DNA of 64,000 nt from Reclinomonas americana ATCC 50394 (Eukaryota > Jakobida > Jakobea > Jakobida). Position 1 is the stretch's first letter; every line of letters begins with the position of its first letter. The stretch spans positions 27,456-91,455 of the forward strand of contig PS015085.1 in assembly GCA_048213135.1 (NCBI GenBank), read 5' to 3'. Position numbers and translations under genes: made by a program. Shown in pieces: positions 34,910 to 47,231 of the stretch. The notes beneath the pieces were generated by a model. It was not told the DNA's origin. It did no database searches and saw only the letters and a list, made by a program, of their open reading frames with translations.

Positions 34910-35927
34910 GGTTGTGGTGTGCGGGTGCTGTGTGTGTGTGCTCCACTGGCATCGATGAGGTGCGATGCTCGCGATGGTGCAGTCAAACGCGAAGTCGAAA
35001 TTAGATTGACTTCGAAGATGGGAGAGGGGGTAGGGAGAGAGTGGGAGGGAGAGTGTGTGCGTGCGTGTGTGTAATTCTTGATCAGTGGGGATGACCTCCT
35101 AGAAGAGCTTTTACACGCAACTTCTGACCTTTAGAACCGGTGTCCTGCAGCTGATGTCGATTGCAGGTGCCACAAACTACATTACTGTGGATGATCACTA
35201 CAGTAGAGCACCCACTAGGTGGCTTGCTGTCCGAAGAGAGGAAGCCAACAGAAGCGAACCGCTGCGATAATATAAGAGAGGACACATGTACAATCGTCAG
35301 GGTGTCCGCAGCGACTTAGTTTTCGCTTCTCTCCTCTCTCTCAGCTCGGGTACCAAGCTGGACGTTGACCTCCGACCGCCTTGCTCGCCTTGGAGTGGAC
35401 ATCTTGTGGTGGGGTTTTGCTGCGAAGTCGATATCGAATCCGCTTTACGCAGGTCAACTTGCAATGTTGGGAGTGTGGAGGCAACCAGACCGCACTGTCT
35501 GAGCAGAGTGCCATCGTCGTCGCAGTCCGAGTGATGCTGTGCGCGTGCGTAAACACGATCATGACGTCGCGATCGCGATCGACGAAATCTATATAGATCT
35601 CTGTGCAAGCTCCGAGAAGCCTGAAACAAGAAAATTTTCCACTGCCTCAAGACTGGTGTTTGCGTTGATGTTTGGGATATGCTTGGACTCGGTCAAGGGA
35701 TCACGATATCGATCAATTGCGGAACGTACGCGTTTTCGTCATCCTCTCTCTTCTTTCTCGGGGTCCCCTTTCTCGTTCCCTACTCTTTCTCATCGACTTC
35801 CCTCCTCTCTCCGTCTCTGTTCTTCTCCATCCTCCTCTTCCTCTTCTCTCCTCCTCTCCCTTGCATGTTGTGTCCGCTGTCTGGTGTTCGGTTTCTGCAA
35901 TCAACGTTCTTTCATTGTGTGTGTGTG
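34910..35927. other. Divergent intergenic region (beta-helix gene / MAP kinase)
   Basis: About 1 kb between the minus-strand signal-peptide exon and the first MAP kinase exon. It contains GT- and GA-rich tracts, a TATA-like ATAATATAA at about 35269-35277 and AT-richer sequence. Open frames here look random. An upstream exon of the kinase cannot be ruled out, because an acceptor-like CGCAG occurs at 35933-35937. Confidence 0.5.
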
Positions 35928-37777
35928 ATGATCGCAGGAGGTGGCCAAGAGAGCAGCAGTGGAGAAGGCGCCTCTTCATCATCATCATCATCATCCTCTG
36001 CGCCCGCTTCTTCCTCGTCGAGTGGAATGCTGGCGGGAATGATGCGCGGGATGCGTGTGAGTGGAGGAGGCGAGGAGGTGGAGGTCGATGAGGGGTATCA
36101 TGTGCAGAGGGTGACGGTGCCGATGCAGTTGCCCAGGCAGGTGAGAGAGGGAGAGGGAGAGAGGAAAGGGGGAAGGGAGAGGGAGGAAAGGGGGAGAGAG
36201 AGAGGGGGAAATGATTGAGTGATTGAGAGAGAGGGAGAGACTCTGCGAGAGAGAGAGAGAGAGGCTGAAAGAACGAGCCCGTCTCGTCCTTCTTCTTCTT
36301 CTTCTTCTTGTTCTTCACTCTCTCTCAGTCAGTATCACTGTCTCTCTCTTCTCTCTGAGCACCTCTTCACTCTTCGTTTGTTTCTCTCAGCGTCGCTCAG
36401 TCTCTCACAGTCTCGCTGCCTCTTTGCCTCATTCATCCTCTCAGTCAGCCTCCCTCTTTCTCAGTCACTCTCTCTCTCTCTCTGTTTTTCCTCAGTCTCT
36501 CTTGTGCTTTCCCTCCGTTTCTCTCAGTATATCTCACTCTCTCGCTGCCTCTCTGTGCTTGTCAGCCTCGCCGTCATCTCAGCGTTCAAGCTTCCTTCAC
36601 GTCGCAGGTTTTTACTGAGTCTCTCGCCAGTCACTCTCTCTCTCTCCCTCGCTCTCTGTGCAGCATCTCTCTCAGTCTCAGCATTGTGTCTCCCTCCTCT
36701 CCCTGAGTCTCTCTGAGACTGCCTCTCTGCGTCTCTCAGTATCGATGCCTTTCCACCTCTTTCAGCCTGAGCCTCTCCTCGCCCACCCTCCCTTTCCCCC
36801 CACCCTTCCCTCCATCTCCTCTCCCTCCCTCCCCCCGCAGATCGGTCGCACCGCAGTGGCCAGCGACTGGGTCGTGCGCACGTGCTACCGCCTCTTTGAC
36901 AAGGGCCACCTGGGCACGGGCACCTACGGCTCTGTGGTGTCGGCACTCGACGCCAAGACGCAAGAGGTGGTGGCCATCAAGGTCTCTCCCACTGCCTCCT
37001 TCTCGACCACTATCACCAGGTGCTTATCGTTGCGATGCAGAGGTGCCCCGAGGTGCGACGCAGCGCGACGTATTTGAGACGGTGCGAGGTGGCCTGCCTC
37101 TTGCCTCGTTTGCGTGTGACAGTTCATTCACTGTGCTATCGCTGTAGGATTACGAGGGAGCTGATCTTGTTGCGGCATCTCAGTCATCCTAATGTTGCGC
37201 GCCTTTGCCGCGATTGTTCGTCGTCCAGCTGACATTTGTGAGAGTGCAGCTGGTGCGACTGCGTGACGCCTTCCCCAACTCCTCGCGCTTTTCGCGCTTT
37301 CGCGATGTGTATTTTGTGTTTGATCGGGCCAGCACTGATCTGCATCGGTGCGCTGCTTACTACGTTGCTTGCTCGTCCATCGTCGGTGCTCATCTCGCGT
37401 GTGTGCGACAAGCCTGCTGCGCCAAAGACCGCTCGCCGAACAGGAGCGCCGCCGTCTGCTGTACGACATCATCAAGGGCGTCAACTACATGCACGCCTGC
37501 AATGTGCTGCACCGTGATTTGTTGCGTCAGTCGTTCAGATGATGCTGGCAGTGAGTTTATGACAGACAGACAGACAGACAGGCAGACAGGCAGACAGAAA
37601 GACAGACAGACAGGCAAATAGAGAGACAGATAGACAGAGAGACAGAGAGTTTGAGTATAAGAGAGAGAGAAAAAGACAGATAGACATGCAGACAGACAGA
37701 CAAATTGACATGCAGACAGACACACAGACAGACACACAGACAAACTGACAGACAGACATACAGAGAGAGAGAGAGAC

Positions 37778-37856
<79 letters not shown>

Positions 37857-39259
37857 GAAACAGAGAGACAGACAGACAGAGAGAGAGAGAGAGTTTGAGT
37901 GAGTGAAAGACAGGCAGAGAGAGAGAGAGAGAGAAACGAGACAGACAGACAGACAGACAGAGAGATAGGCAGAGAGAGCATTGGGGAGGTTTGGAGCCTC
38001 AGGATTCTATCTCACACTGCAGTGCCACAGGAAACCAGCTAACATTCTCATCAGCTCCGACGGCAGTGCCAAGGTGAGCGTATACTTAGTGTTTCCGCTC
38101 TCTTCCTCTCGCTCGCGTCTGGTGTTACTCTTCTCTCTCTCTCGCCCTCGTTCTATCCTTCCCTGTGTCCCCCACCTCATCCCACTGTCAGCTTTGCGAC
38201 TTTGGCCTCGCTCGCTCCGACCGCCGTCGCGCCCAAGACCCCACTCTCACCATGTATGTCATCTCACGACCGTATCGAGGTTTGCCGTTGCCTTCCGCTC
38301 GCTCTCCCCTCATTGTAGTCTCTGACTCTCTGCCTACAGCACCTGAGCTCATTCTCGAGAGTCCATACTATTCGGATGCAAATATCCTTCACCCTCTGCT
38401 TCTTCGTCCCCGCGCTCTCCTCTTCATCTGGAACTCCTTGACTGACACGTTCACTCGACATGTGGAGCATCGGCTGCGTGTTTGCAGAAATGTACTCGCA
38501 GAAGATGCTCTTCGAGCCAGTGCAAGGACCACGTTGCGTTGCACGTCTAGAATACACTCTGTCTGAGACTTACATCTCTCTGCGCAGCCTTGACGCAACT
38601 GCGCTGCATTTTTGAAGTTATTGGCACGCCGCCGCAAGACGAGGTGGCCGATGTGTGCACGGGCGATGTGCGTATTGCTTGTAAATTCCTCCTCCCCACC
38701 AAGCTGACGAGAACCGCACCACGCACAGGCGCTGCGCTATCTCAGCACCATCATCCAGCCACGATTCGTCGGCCGCAGTTTCAAGAGTCTCTTCCCCGAC
38801 GCTCCTCCTGCTGGTCAGCTCGTTCCTCTCCTCACCGCACATCGCATCTCACTCACTTTTCTCCTTTTGCAGCCATTGACTTGATGCAAAAGCTGCTGCG
38901 CTTCCACCCGAATCATCGCATCGCCGCCGACCAGGCACTGGCTCACGAGTACTTTGCTCCCATTCGAAGTGAGGCGGACGAGGTGGGTCGACTGCAGGCG
39001 TGCTCCACGCTTCGCCCACCCCTCTCTCCTCACTCTTTGTTTGCAGCTCGCGTCATCGCCGTTCGAGAGCGAAGTGTCGACCGAGGCGCCCGAGAACGAG
39101 CTTGCTGGTGCACTGTTCTCTGCCATGCTACGCAACACACACTTGGCTCACACACTACCCCACGCAGCTCGTCTGTGGGCCGAGTTGCGCGACTTGCATC
39201 CAGACATGGAACAGGGACCGCCAGCACCGTCCCACGACCGCTCCCCCGACGTCAGGTAA
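35928..39259 (+). CDS. MAP kinase with TMY activation motif and a U12-type intron
   Basis: After a Ser/Gly-rich leader (exon 35928-36140), exon 36841-36981 gives the Gly loop LGTGTYGSVVSA and VVAIK. Later exons give HPNLVRLRDAF, VLHRDLKPANILI (catalytic loop), CDFGLAR, then TLTMYVISRPYRAPELI. The dual phosphorylation site is T-M-Y, not TEY, TPY or TGY, and RPYRAPE replaces RWYRAPE. SDAIDMWSIGCVFAEM follows, created across an AT-AC intron (38382-38454), then CIFEVIGTPPQDEV and DLMQKLLRFHPNHRI. The C-terminal extension ends at TAA 39257-39259. All catalytic residues (Lys, HRD, DFG) are present, so it should be active. It fits the MAPK family; the subfamily is not clear. The start ATG 35928 is uncertain. 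Intron 37521-38031 is a large GACA-rich repeat. Confidence 0.88.
37555..37980 (+). repeat. (GACA)n / AGAC-rich microsatellite in MAP kinase intron
   Basis: Imperfect GACA arrays with GA interruptions; the purest tract is about 37791-37855. Confidence 0.95.
38382..38454 (+). other. U12-type (minor spliceosome) AT-AC intron
   Basis: The 5' site is ATATCCTT (38382-38389), the exact U12 AT-AC consensus. The branch site TCCTTGAC (38435-38442) is an exact match with its branch A about 13 nt before the terminal AC at 38453-38454. There is no GT-AG alternative that preserves the frame. Removal joins GCA-A to TC-GAC to give S-D-A-I-D-M-W-S, the expected kinase sequence. Confidence 0.9.
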
Positions 39260-39331
39260 CATGCACATTTTGTTTTGAGCGCAGACAAGTGTATATGTGT
39301 ATTTGGCATCAATTTCGCTGGCCACATAGCA

Positions 39332-39938
39332 TTATCTCTCAATGTTGAGCGCCGGCAATGGCCCGCCATCACTCATGTCGAACGAATATCCCACTGGAAT
39401 GCTCCGCTGGTGGAACATGTCAAAGAGGCGAGTCGAGACGCTCAAGTGCTCCGCCAGCTGCACCAGGGACTCGTCAGTCATCAGCATTCACACGCTCGCG
39501 AGAAATGAGCACACACCTTTTTCAGCGACGCCAGGGAATTCACCAGCCGCTTCTGCGTGAATCGCAACTCGCCACGCGCCTCCAACACCTGCCTCTCTGC
39601 TCTTGTGTGTGCATCCCAGCGCTCGATGGAGGACTTGCAGCGCTCGAAGCGCTCCTGTGCTCTGGCGAAGGCCTCGGCGGCCTGCGCGACAAGAGGGGAA
39701 GTGGTGAGAGAGGGTGGAGGAAGAGAGAAATGAGGGGGAGAGTGAAGAGGGTGGGAGACATGCAAACAAAAGCTTAGGTTCTAGAAAAACAAGTGCACAC
39801 AAGGGGTTGGTAGGTGTGGCGTGAGGTACCCCGATGTGAATGAAGGCAATGTGTGAAAACAACAGATGCACACGACAGAGAAGGGACGGCCAACCTGCTA
39901 AGTTGCATGCGATCAATGTCATCGAATACAAGGGAGGG

Positions 39939-39976
<38 letters not shown>

Positions 39977-42900
39977 TGAGTGTTCGACGCGAAGCAAGCG
40001 AGCCATGGAACATGCACATATTTCAAGGGATATGTGGTGGGCGAGGAGGGCAGCATCAAGGCGCTCTGCTCATCAATACTTGAACAACGATACGCAGAGA
40101 GGCAAGAGGGCGGAGAGAGAGGGAGCGATGAGTATATCGCACAAGAGTAAGCGAACCGCGGCACACACACATGACAAGGCTACGAAGTGGGCAGCATGCA
40201 GGCGCTCTGCTCATCGATCACTAAGCGATGATATGCGAGGAAAGAGGGCGAGATGAACCACTCCAAGAAAGTGACACACAATGCAAGAGATTGCAGACAT
40301 GAGGCATGAGGCGCTCAGTTGCTGTGCGCACAAGGGGCAAGAGAATCGAGAGAATAGACACTGCGTAACCGCTTCGTCCATGCAGAGAAAAGAGCACCGT
40401 GCCTCGATTGAAATCACCACCCCCTTCCCTGTGTCAGCTCACCGCGGCCTCAGGTGGGATCTGCTGCAACGGACCGCGACTCAAATAATTGTCAAACGAC
40501 AACAGATTGGGGACCTTGACGCCGGCAAACTTGTCCAATCGATGCATGTAGCGCAGCTCGTCGCTCCCAAAGCCAAACTCGCGCAGCTTGTACTGCTTTG
40601 CAATAAACATGCCTTGCAGCATCTGCAGATGCACGAGTCAGACAAACGTTCTTCCTTCCCCTTTCCCTCCTCTTCCTCTCCATCGCCACACCTGCTGCAA
40701 TGCGCTGGCCAGCTCGGTCGTCCGCTCCACCTCCTCAATCGGCAACATGGTCGACAACACCGTTAACCGCTCCAGCTTCTCCAGCCGCTGCGCCAACACG
40801 CTCTTGTTCTTCTTCTTGGCCTTGCTCTTCTTTTGCTTGCCGCCACCAGTGCGACCGTGCTTGGCGTTCAGCACGCCTGCAAGTCAATGGTGAGTATATG
40901 GACAGATATCAGCTCTCACACGACACAAACCTCTCTCGTCCAGCTCCTTGAGTTTGGTGCTCCACGCTTGCAGGATGCGGTCGGCCATGATGAAATAGTG
41001 TCCGCGCACCGCTGCCACATATGAAATGTACCTGCGCGGATAACAGCGAGGTGAGTATCAGCTGCCAGGAGCAAGACGGAGGAGAACGAGAGCAAGAGGG
41101 AGGAGAACATGAGTAAGAGGGAGGACACCGAGAGCAAGAGAGAGAGAGAAAGCGAGAGCAAGAGAGAGGACACAGAGAGCAAGAGGAAGGACAACAACGA
41201 GATGAGTTTCAGTTGTCGAGAGCAAGAGAGAGGACAACGAGAGCAAGAGGGAAGACACCGAGAGCAACAGGGAAGACAAAGAGAGCAAGAGGGAGGACAA
41301 CGAGAGCAAGAGGGAGGAGAACGAGAGCAAGAGGGAGGGCAAAGAGACGAAGAGGAAGGACACAGAGAGCAAGAGAGAGGGCAACGAGAGCAAGAGAGAG
41401 GAGAACGAAAGCAAGAGGGAGGACACAGAGAGCAAGAGACAGGACAAAGAGAGCAAAGAACAAACAATCATACAGGGTGAGACCATCTTTTACATCGTTG
41501 TACGATGTCTTCATGTGCGTCAAGGGGAGAACAGAGAGGGCGAGAGAAAGTACGGTGCAAATGTGTGCTTGTGGGCGAGTGAGAGAGACAAACCACAGAA
41601 TGAATGGAACCTCCTCGGCCGAGTACAGATCCAACTCAAAGCCGAGGAACAGGTATTGTTGCATGAGCGTGGCGGCCACATCGACGGTAAAGAAGAATGA
41701 ACAAATCGGTCTCTCCATGGTGGTCTGTCGCAGCAGGTGAGACATCTCACGAGAAAGAAAAAATGCACACACGCGCGCAACTCCTTCGCCCTGCAGAAAC
41801 TTGGCCGCATCCTCAAACTCATCAAACGCCACTCGGTCCACCTCCAGGCTCGCCGACTGGAGATTGTCGTACTCGCGGAAGATGTTGCCAATGCGACGCC
41901 GCAGCAGCGCGCGATTGGAGCAGTAGGCCTTGACGTAGTCGCGGAAGAAGCGGCGGAAAAAGTACAACCAGTCCGCCGCCTCCGGTCGCTCCCACGTCTC
42001 GCGTGGCAGGGGGAGAATGGTGAAGAGCATGTCGCCGAGGGTGTGCAGGCCGAGGACCAGGTCGTGGATCATGAAGAGGTTCTGCGGGAGTGGGGGAGGG
42101 AGGGTGTGAGGAGAGTGAGGAAGGATGAGGGAGAAGAGGAGAGAGAAGATGACAAGTCAAGTGATTATCCCCCAATCTTTTCCCCTCACGCAACATTCAA
42201 CAAACTGCGTGCGACGATGCTCGGCTGCGACGCTGAGTAGGTGTCGAGGAACGCAAAGCAGTCGCGCATGGTGCCACAGCGGTACACGTCACACATGCGC
42301 GCCAGATCACGAACGTGGTTCACCAGCACTGTGCGGCGAGTCTGGGGTGATCACAAGTCAGCGCGTCGTCAACACAGGTTCCCTCTCGCGATGACACAAA
42401 CAATCAGTGCACTACGGACCGGTGAGAGAATCACATCCGCCGGCGCAATCGGTCCGATACTCGATGGCCCACGCGCAGAGGCCAGCACGCGGCCCTTGGC
42501 GTTCTCCAGCTCCTGCTCAGACGGGAATGCGTCCAGAATGCGTTGCAGCAGCGATTCGGCTGTCGTCGACGCGCACAATAAACAACACAGCGACGTTGCG
42601 TTGTGAGAGTATTGCAAGACATACCGCGATGGAAGCACTCCTTTGCAGCCTCGTATTCGGGTGTCCGCGCACCGAGCAATCCGAATCCCTCGGCCAGCGC
42701 GCATCGGTAGACGATGCGCAGTTCAATGCCGGCGGCGGCGGTCTTGTCTTGCTCTGAAAGTGGGAGGGGAAGGGGGAAAGGGAGAGTAAGAGAAAAAGAG
42801 GGAGAGGTGTGTGAGAGAGAAACTCACAGCGAGAAAAGGACAGAAACAAGAGAGACAAAGAGATGAGAGAGCGCGCGCAAAAGCGACGCGCACAATGAAA

Positions 42901-45502
42901 GAAAGAGAGCCAGAGCCAGAAACGCATTCACAGAAAGAAAGAGGGACGCACAGAGAGGGAAACACGGGTGTTCACAGAGAGGGAATGATGGATGCAGATA
43001 CAGAGATTGACAGACGCATTCACATGCACAACAGACAGACTGGGACATGAAGAGAGAAAAAGAAAAGAGAACACACGAAAGGTAGAAAAGAATAGAGAGA
43101 GAGAGAGAGAGAGAGAGAAAGAAAGAAAGGCGCACACATGGAGGGAGAGAGCAACAAAGACGGATGCAAATACAGAGAGAAAGAGGGATGGACACAGTCA
43201 GAAACAGAATGAGAGACGTACACACAGGGTAGAGGGATATAGACACAGAGAATGAGAGATGCATTCACATACACAACAGACAGACAGCGACACGAAGAGA
43301 TGTAGAGATTGAAAAGAAGGAAGAAAAGAGAGAGAGAGAGAAAGCGCGAGATGGACGGAGAACGATGCATGTGAATGTCGACAAATACAGAAAAACAAGC
43401 AGCGCAGATGATAGAAAAACACCCTGAATAAGAAGTTAAAGTGTGAGAGACAGATTCGAAAAGACAGATGCAAACAGACTCTCACACAAGAGAAAAAAAC
43501 GAGATGTCACGCTGCCACACATCTATCGAGCGATTCCGCACCTGACGCAGTGCTGGAGGAAAGGATCGTCTGCACTCCTTCCGACACAACTGTGCACACA
43601 CGCGAGGCATGAGAGGCGGCGACCGTCAACAGACAAACCACGGGACTCACCTCGTCGCCACGCCAGCAGCTCTGTCACTGGTACATCGTCGGCCATGCTG
43701 TACGTTGGGTAGTTGAGGCAAAATTCTTCCTCCTGCAAAAGAGTGAGTTTGGCGCTTTCCCTCTCCTCCCTTCTCATTCATCCACCACACCTCATGCACC
43801 CGCGCCAGCGCCACCACACGACGCGCCTCGCTGCAGCAACGCAGCATGAACAAAATATTGCCGCACAAAAAGGGCGATCGCAGCGCCTCCCAACGGCGCG
43901 TAAAGTGCGACTGGAACACGGTCTGCGCCAGCGCAAAGCCCTCCAAAAACTTGATCTGTATCCACCCTTTCGTCAGCAAAGAGGAGAGAGGCACACACAG
44001 AGGGCGAGGCGACAACGCAGCACCTCTTCTACCATGAGCGCGTCCAACACCACCAAAATCTCGTGCGGCGTGAGCGATGCCTCCAAGGCCACCACCTCCT
44101 CCGCGGTCATGGCGGCCTCGGCGTCACTGGCGCCGGCTTCGCGCGGTCGGTTCATGCCCGGGTCCATCTTGGGGTCCATGAGCTGCGGTGAGGTGGTGTG
44201 AGAGATGGAAAAGGGGGAGAAGAGGGAAGAGCGTGCGCAACCTCCAGGGCCGTCATGGCTTCGGCCAGGGTGAAGCCGGATGAGTGCACCATTTCGCCGA
44301 CTTTGAGCTCTGGGGTGAGAGGAGGGGAGGAGGAGGGGAAAGGAGAGAGTGAGAGAGAATGAGAGACAGAGGCGGGGAGAAGAAGAAGAAGAAGAAGAAG
44401 AAGAAGAAGAAGAAGAAGAGATAAATGAGGAAATAGAGCGTCCGACGAAGGGCGATGCACGAGAAGAGAGATGAATTAGGAAAGGACAAAGCACGTCGCA
44501 GGGAAGAGACATGGAGAAAGGAGAACGACGTATACGCAAATGAACAATGGCGAGAGGAGGCAGAGAAAGCGCCGAATGGAGTGAGATGAAGGGAACGAGC
44601 ACTGAAGAGAGCAGAATCAACACGTGAACGGAGAGAAGAAAGGGAGCGAAAGCAAGCAGCAAGAGGAGACTGCTTCGAGACAGAACAGAGGAGGATGAAG
44701 CAAAGAGACGAAAAGAGAGAAGAGAAGGGAGCGAATGGGAAGGACGAGATGAACAAGGAGAAGAAGAATGAGACAGAGGAAGAGGACGACAAAGAGAAGG
44801 AGAAGAAGAATGAGACAACAAGGAAAACAAAGAGATACATAGGAGAGGAGAGACGCGAGAGAAGAGGAAGAAGAAGGAGGGAAGGAGAAGAATGGAATGA
44901 GACAACAAGGAGCACAGAGTCGAAGAGGACCGGGAGAGGAAGAAGGAAGACGAGGGGCGGGAAGGAGAAGAAGAGAATGAGACAACACGGAGCAAAGAGA
45001 CGAGCAGACAAGAGGAAGAGAGACAAGCGGAAGCAGAAGGAGGACGAGGGGAGGGAAGGAGAAGAAGAACAAGAAGGAGAAGAAAGGGTAAGAGACAAAG
45101 GTGGACGAGAAGACGGCAGAACAAGCACGCTCAGCGAGAGACAAGTCCCCATTATACATCCTCTCATCCTCCTCACCGGCAATCGCACTCTGCATCTGCG
45201 CCGTCACATCCACCCACGGCTGCGGCGCGGCCACAACAGGCGTAGGAACACCTGGAAGCACAAGAGGAGTTGTCAGAGAGAGAGAGAGAGAGAAGGAGGG
45301 TGTGTGAGGGAGCGTGTAAGAAACAGGAAGAGTGATTGAGGCGAGAGTCAGTGCATGTATCAGTGACGTGGGGTGTGTGTGGGAGAGTGGGAGAGAGAGA
45401 GAGAGAAAGAAGGAGGGTGTGAGAGAGGGAGTGTGCTAAAAACAGGAAGAGTGATTGACGCGCGAGTCAATGCATGTATCAGTGTACGTGGAGAGTGTGT
45501 GT

Positions 45503-45580
<78 letters not shown>

Positions 45581-45951
45581 TAGACGAACGAACGAACGAA
45601 CGAACGAACGTTACGTACGTACGTACGTACGTACGTACGTACGTACGTACGTACGGTACGTACGGTACGGTTACGTTACGTTACCGTTACCNNNNNNNNN
45701 NNNNNNNNNNNNNNNNNNNNNNNNNNNNNNNNNNNNNNNNNNNNNNNNNNNNNNNNNNNNNNNNNNNNNNNNNNNNNNNNNNNNNNNNNNNNNNNNNNNN
45801 NNNNNNNNNNNNNNNNNNNNNNNNNNNNNNNNNNNNNNNNNNNNNNNNNNNNNNNNNNNNNNGTGAGAGGAGTGTTCTCTCTCTCTCTCTCACTACACAC
45901 ACACACACACACACACTCCCACATACAGGCACACGCTCACACACTCTTTCA

Positions 45952-45986
<35 letters not shown>

Positions 45987-46143
45987 CTCTTGTCACTCAC
46001 ACCTCTCTCTTCTCACCTTCTCCACCATGCACAATCACTTCACCCGCACCATCATCATCATCATCGCCAGCCACACACTGCTCCAACAAGGCGCGCACTT
46101 GTTCCACAGAACTCGCACCACCCTCAGTCGACATGTCGCTCAT
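39332..46143 (-). CDS. NAA35: N-alpha-acetyltransferase 35 (NatC auxiliary subunit, MAK10)
   Basis: Exon 1 (46143-46017) encodes MSDMSTEGG, a short helix and a poly-Asp stretch. It joins in phase to GVPTPVVAAPQPWVDVTAQM (about 45253-45171). Next come LKVGEMVHSSGFTLAEAM, the family signature LMDPKMDPGM (about 44180), FLEGFALAQTVFQSHF, NYPTYSMADDVPVTELL, LLQRILDAFPSEQELENAKG, YLFLGFELDLYSAEEVPFIL, VLGLHTLGDMLFTILPLP, a Lys-rich segment GGGKQKKSKAKKKNKSVLAQ and LREFGFGSDELRYMHRLDKF, to TAA (39334-39332). The order follows human NAA35. In NatC it anchors the catalytic NAA30 and NAA38 to the ribosome for N-terminal acetylation of Met-Leu/Ile/Phe proteins. Introns are GA-rich with several minisatellites; one gap (45692-45862) lies in intron 1. 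Confidence 0.92.
39980..40260 (-). repeat. Diverged tandem repeat in NAA35 intron, unit about 140 bp
   Basis: GGCGCTCTGCTCATC recurs at about 40059 and 40201 with similar flanks (GGGCAGCATCAAGG / GGGCAGCATGCAGG; AAGAGGGCGGAG / AAGAGGGCGAGA). Confidence 0.75.
41085..41465 (-). repeat. Minisatellite, about 21-bp unit, in NAA35 intron
   Basis: About eighteen imperfect copies of GAGAGCAAGAGGGAGGACA with small changes. The array explains the long repetitive open frames in several frames; it is not coding. Confidence 0.9.
42770..43500 (-). repeat. GA-rich repeat-filled NAA35 intron
   Basis: The motif CATTCACATGCACAACAGAC and its neighbour CATTCACATACACAACAGAC are about 245 bp apart, within diverged copies of a larger unit. 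No exon is seen. Confidence 0.75.
44300..45165 (-). repeat. GA-rich NAA35 intron with (GAA)n
   Basis: Contains (AGA)n at 44380-44418 and repeated GAATGAGACAACAAGGA-like units at about 44800-45000. No exon is seen until about 45171. Confidence 0.75.
45505..45691. repeat. (AG)n, (GAAC)n and (ACGT)n arrays at contig edge
   Basis: AG array to about 45575, six GAAC units at 45587-45610, then self-complementary ACGT units 45612-45655, degrading to TACGGTACGGTTACG at the gap. Confidence 0.95.
45692..45862. other. Assembly gap (171 N) in NAA35 intron 1
   Basis: Break next to the palindromic ACGT array. Confidence 0.95.
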
Positions 46144-46885
46144 CTCCCCTCTCACACACACACACTCACTCTCTCACACTCTCTCACACTCTTGTCCCAC
46201 TCTCTCACACACACAACAACACTGACTTGCGCGCTGTGAGAATGATGTTGCAACGAAGAGACAAGTTGTCGCAGGACACGAGATGCAATGAATGTCTCCC
46301 TCTCTCTCGTCTCTGTTCGTTGCTGCAGATGCACTCCTCCTCTCACAACAAGGTGATCGTTAGCTTGTCGATGCAGGTTGCACGGTTGTCGCCTGTCGAC
46401 GTTGATATCGGACGGCGACGTTGAACGATTGCGAACGAGCTGTCGGACCCCGTTTGACAGAAGTGTAGATGTGGAATGTGCACTACGTACAAGTAGTCGC
46501 AGAGAACGCAGAGGCATCAAGAGCCAGAGAGAATACGAAGAAGAAGACGTCGACGGAAGACTTTCACTCTTCTCGCTCTTCTCCCCTCTTCCTCTCGCTC
46601 TCGCGCTCCCCCTCTTCTCGTGCGTGGAATGGCCTCTGCGAATGCTACACTTGCATTCGTGCAGCAACACGCCACACAAGAAGCAACCACACAAAAATTG
46701 ATATCACGACGTTCGGATCCAGTATTTCACATTTCTCTCCCGTATGCACTCAGCTTGCGGCGGTGTTTTGTGAGCGACACAGCGTGTAATCGTTATAGTG
46801 TAGCAGGCACCAAGAGTACAGCTGGAATTCCGTCACAGTCCCGTACAATGCAATATATTGCTATTTTCGTACACACGACTCAAAC

Positions 46886-46948
<63 letters not shown>

Positions 46949-47054
46949 AGACGAAGTAGACAACAACGTAACGAAAACCGAACTAACTTACGTAATAATG
47001 TATCGACTAGTACGTAAGTTAAGTAAGAGATAGTAGAGTCGTACGACGACGAAG

Positions 47055-47074
47055 NNNNNNNNNNNNNNNNNNNN
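47055..47074. other. Assembly gap (20 N)
   Basis: Placeholder gap directly before the (CGTA)n array. Confidence 0.95.
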
Positions 47075-47154
47075 CGTACGTACGTACGTACGTACGTACG
47101 TACGTACGTACGTACGTACGTACGTACGTACGTACGTACGTACGTACGTACGAC

Positions 47155-47201
<47 letters not shown>
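47075..47201. repeat. (CGTA)n array then (AG)n array
   Basis: About twenty CGTA units, ending CGACGTA, followed by pure AG to 47201. CGTA units are self-complementary and can fold into hairpins. Confidence 0.97.
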
Positions 47202-47204
<3 letters not shown>

Positions 47205-47231
47205 TGTGTGGAGAGAGAGAGAGAGAGCAAG

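Larger units (their letters stand above)
46144..47231. other. Divergent intergenic region (NAA35 / RING-HMG gene)
   Basis: Holds no clear exon. It contains AT-richer sequence at 46640-46880, an (AG)n tract, a 20-N gap at 47055-47074, an ACGT array and another AG array next to the start codon at 47232. Confidence 0.55.

Noticed and set aside
37555-37980. Regularly spaced GACA units considered as a CRISPR-like array
   Set aside because: There are no unique spacers; it is a tetranucleotide microsatellite in a eukaryotic intron.
41085-41465. Lys/Glu/Arg-rich open frame as a coding repeat
   Set aside because: It lies between NAA35 exons, is open in several frames on both strands and has no start or homology; it is an intronic minisatellite.
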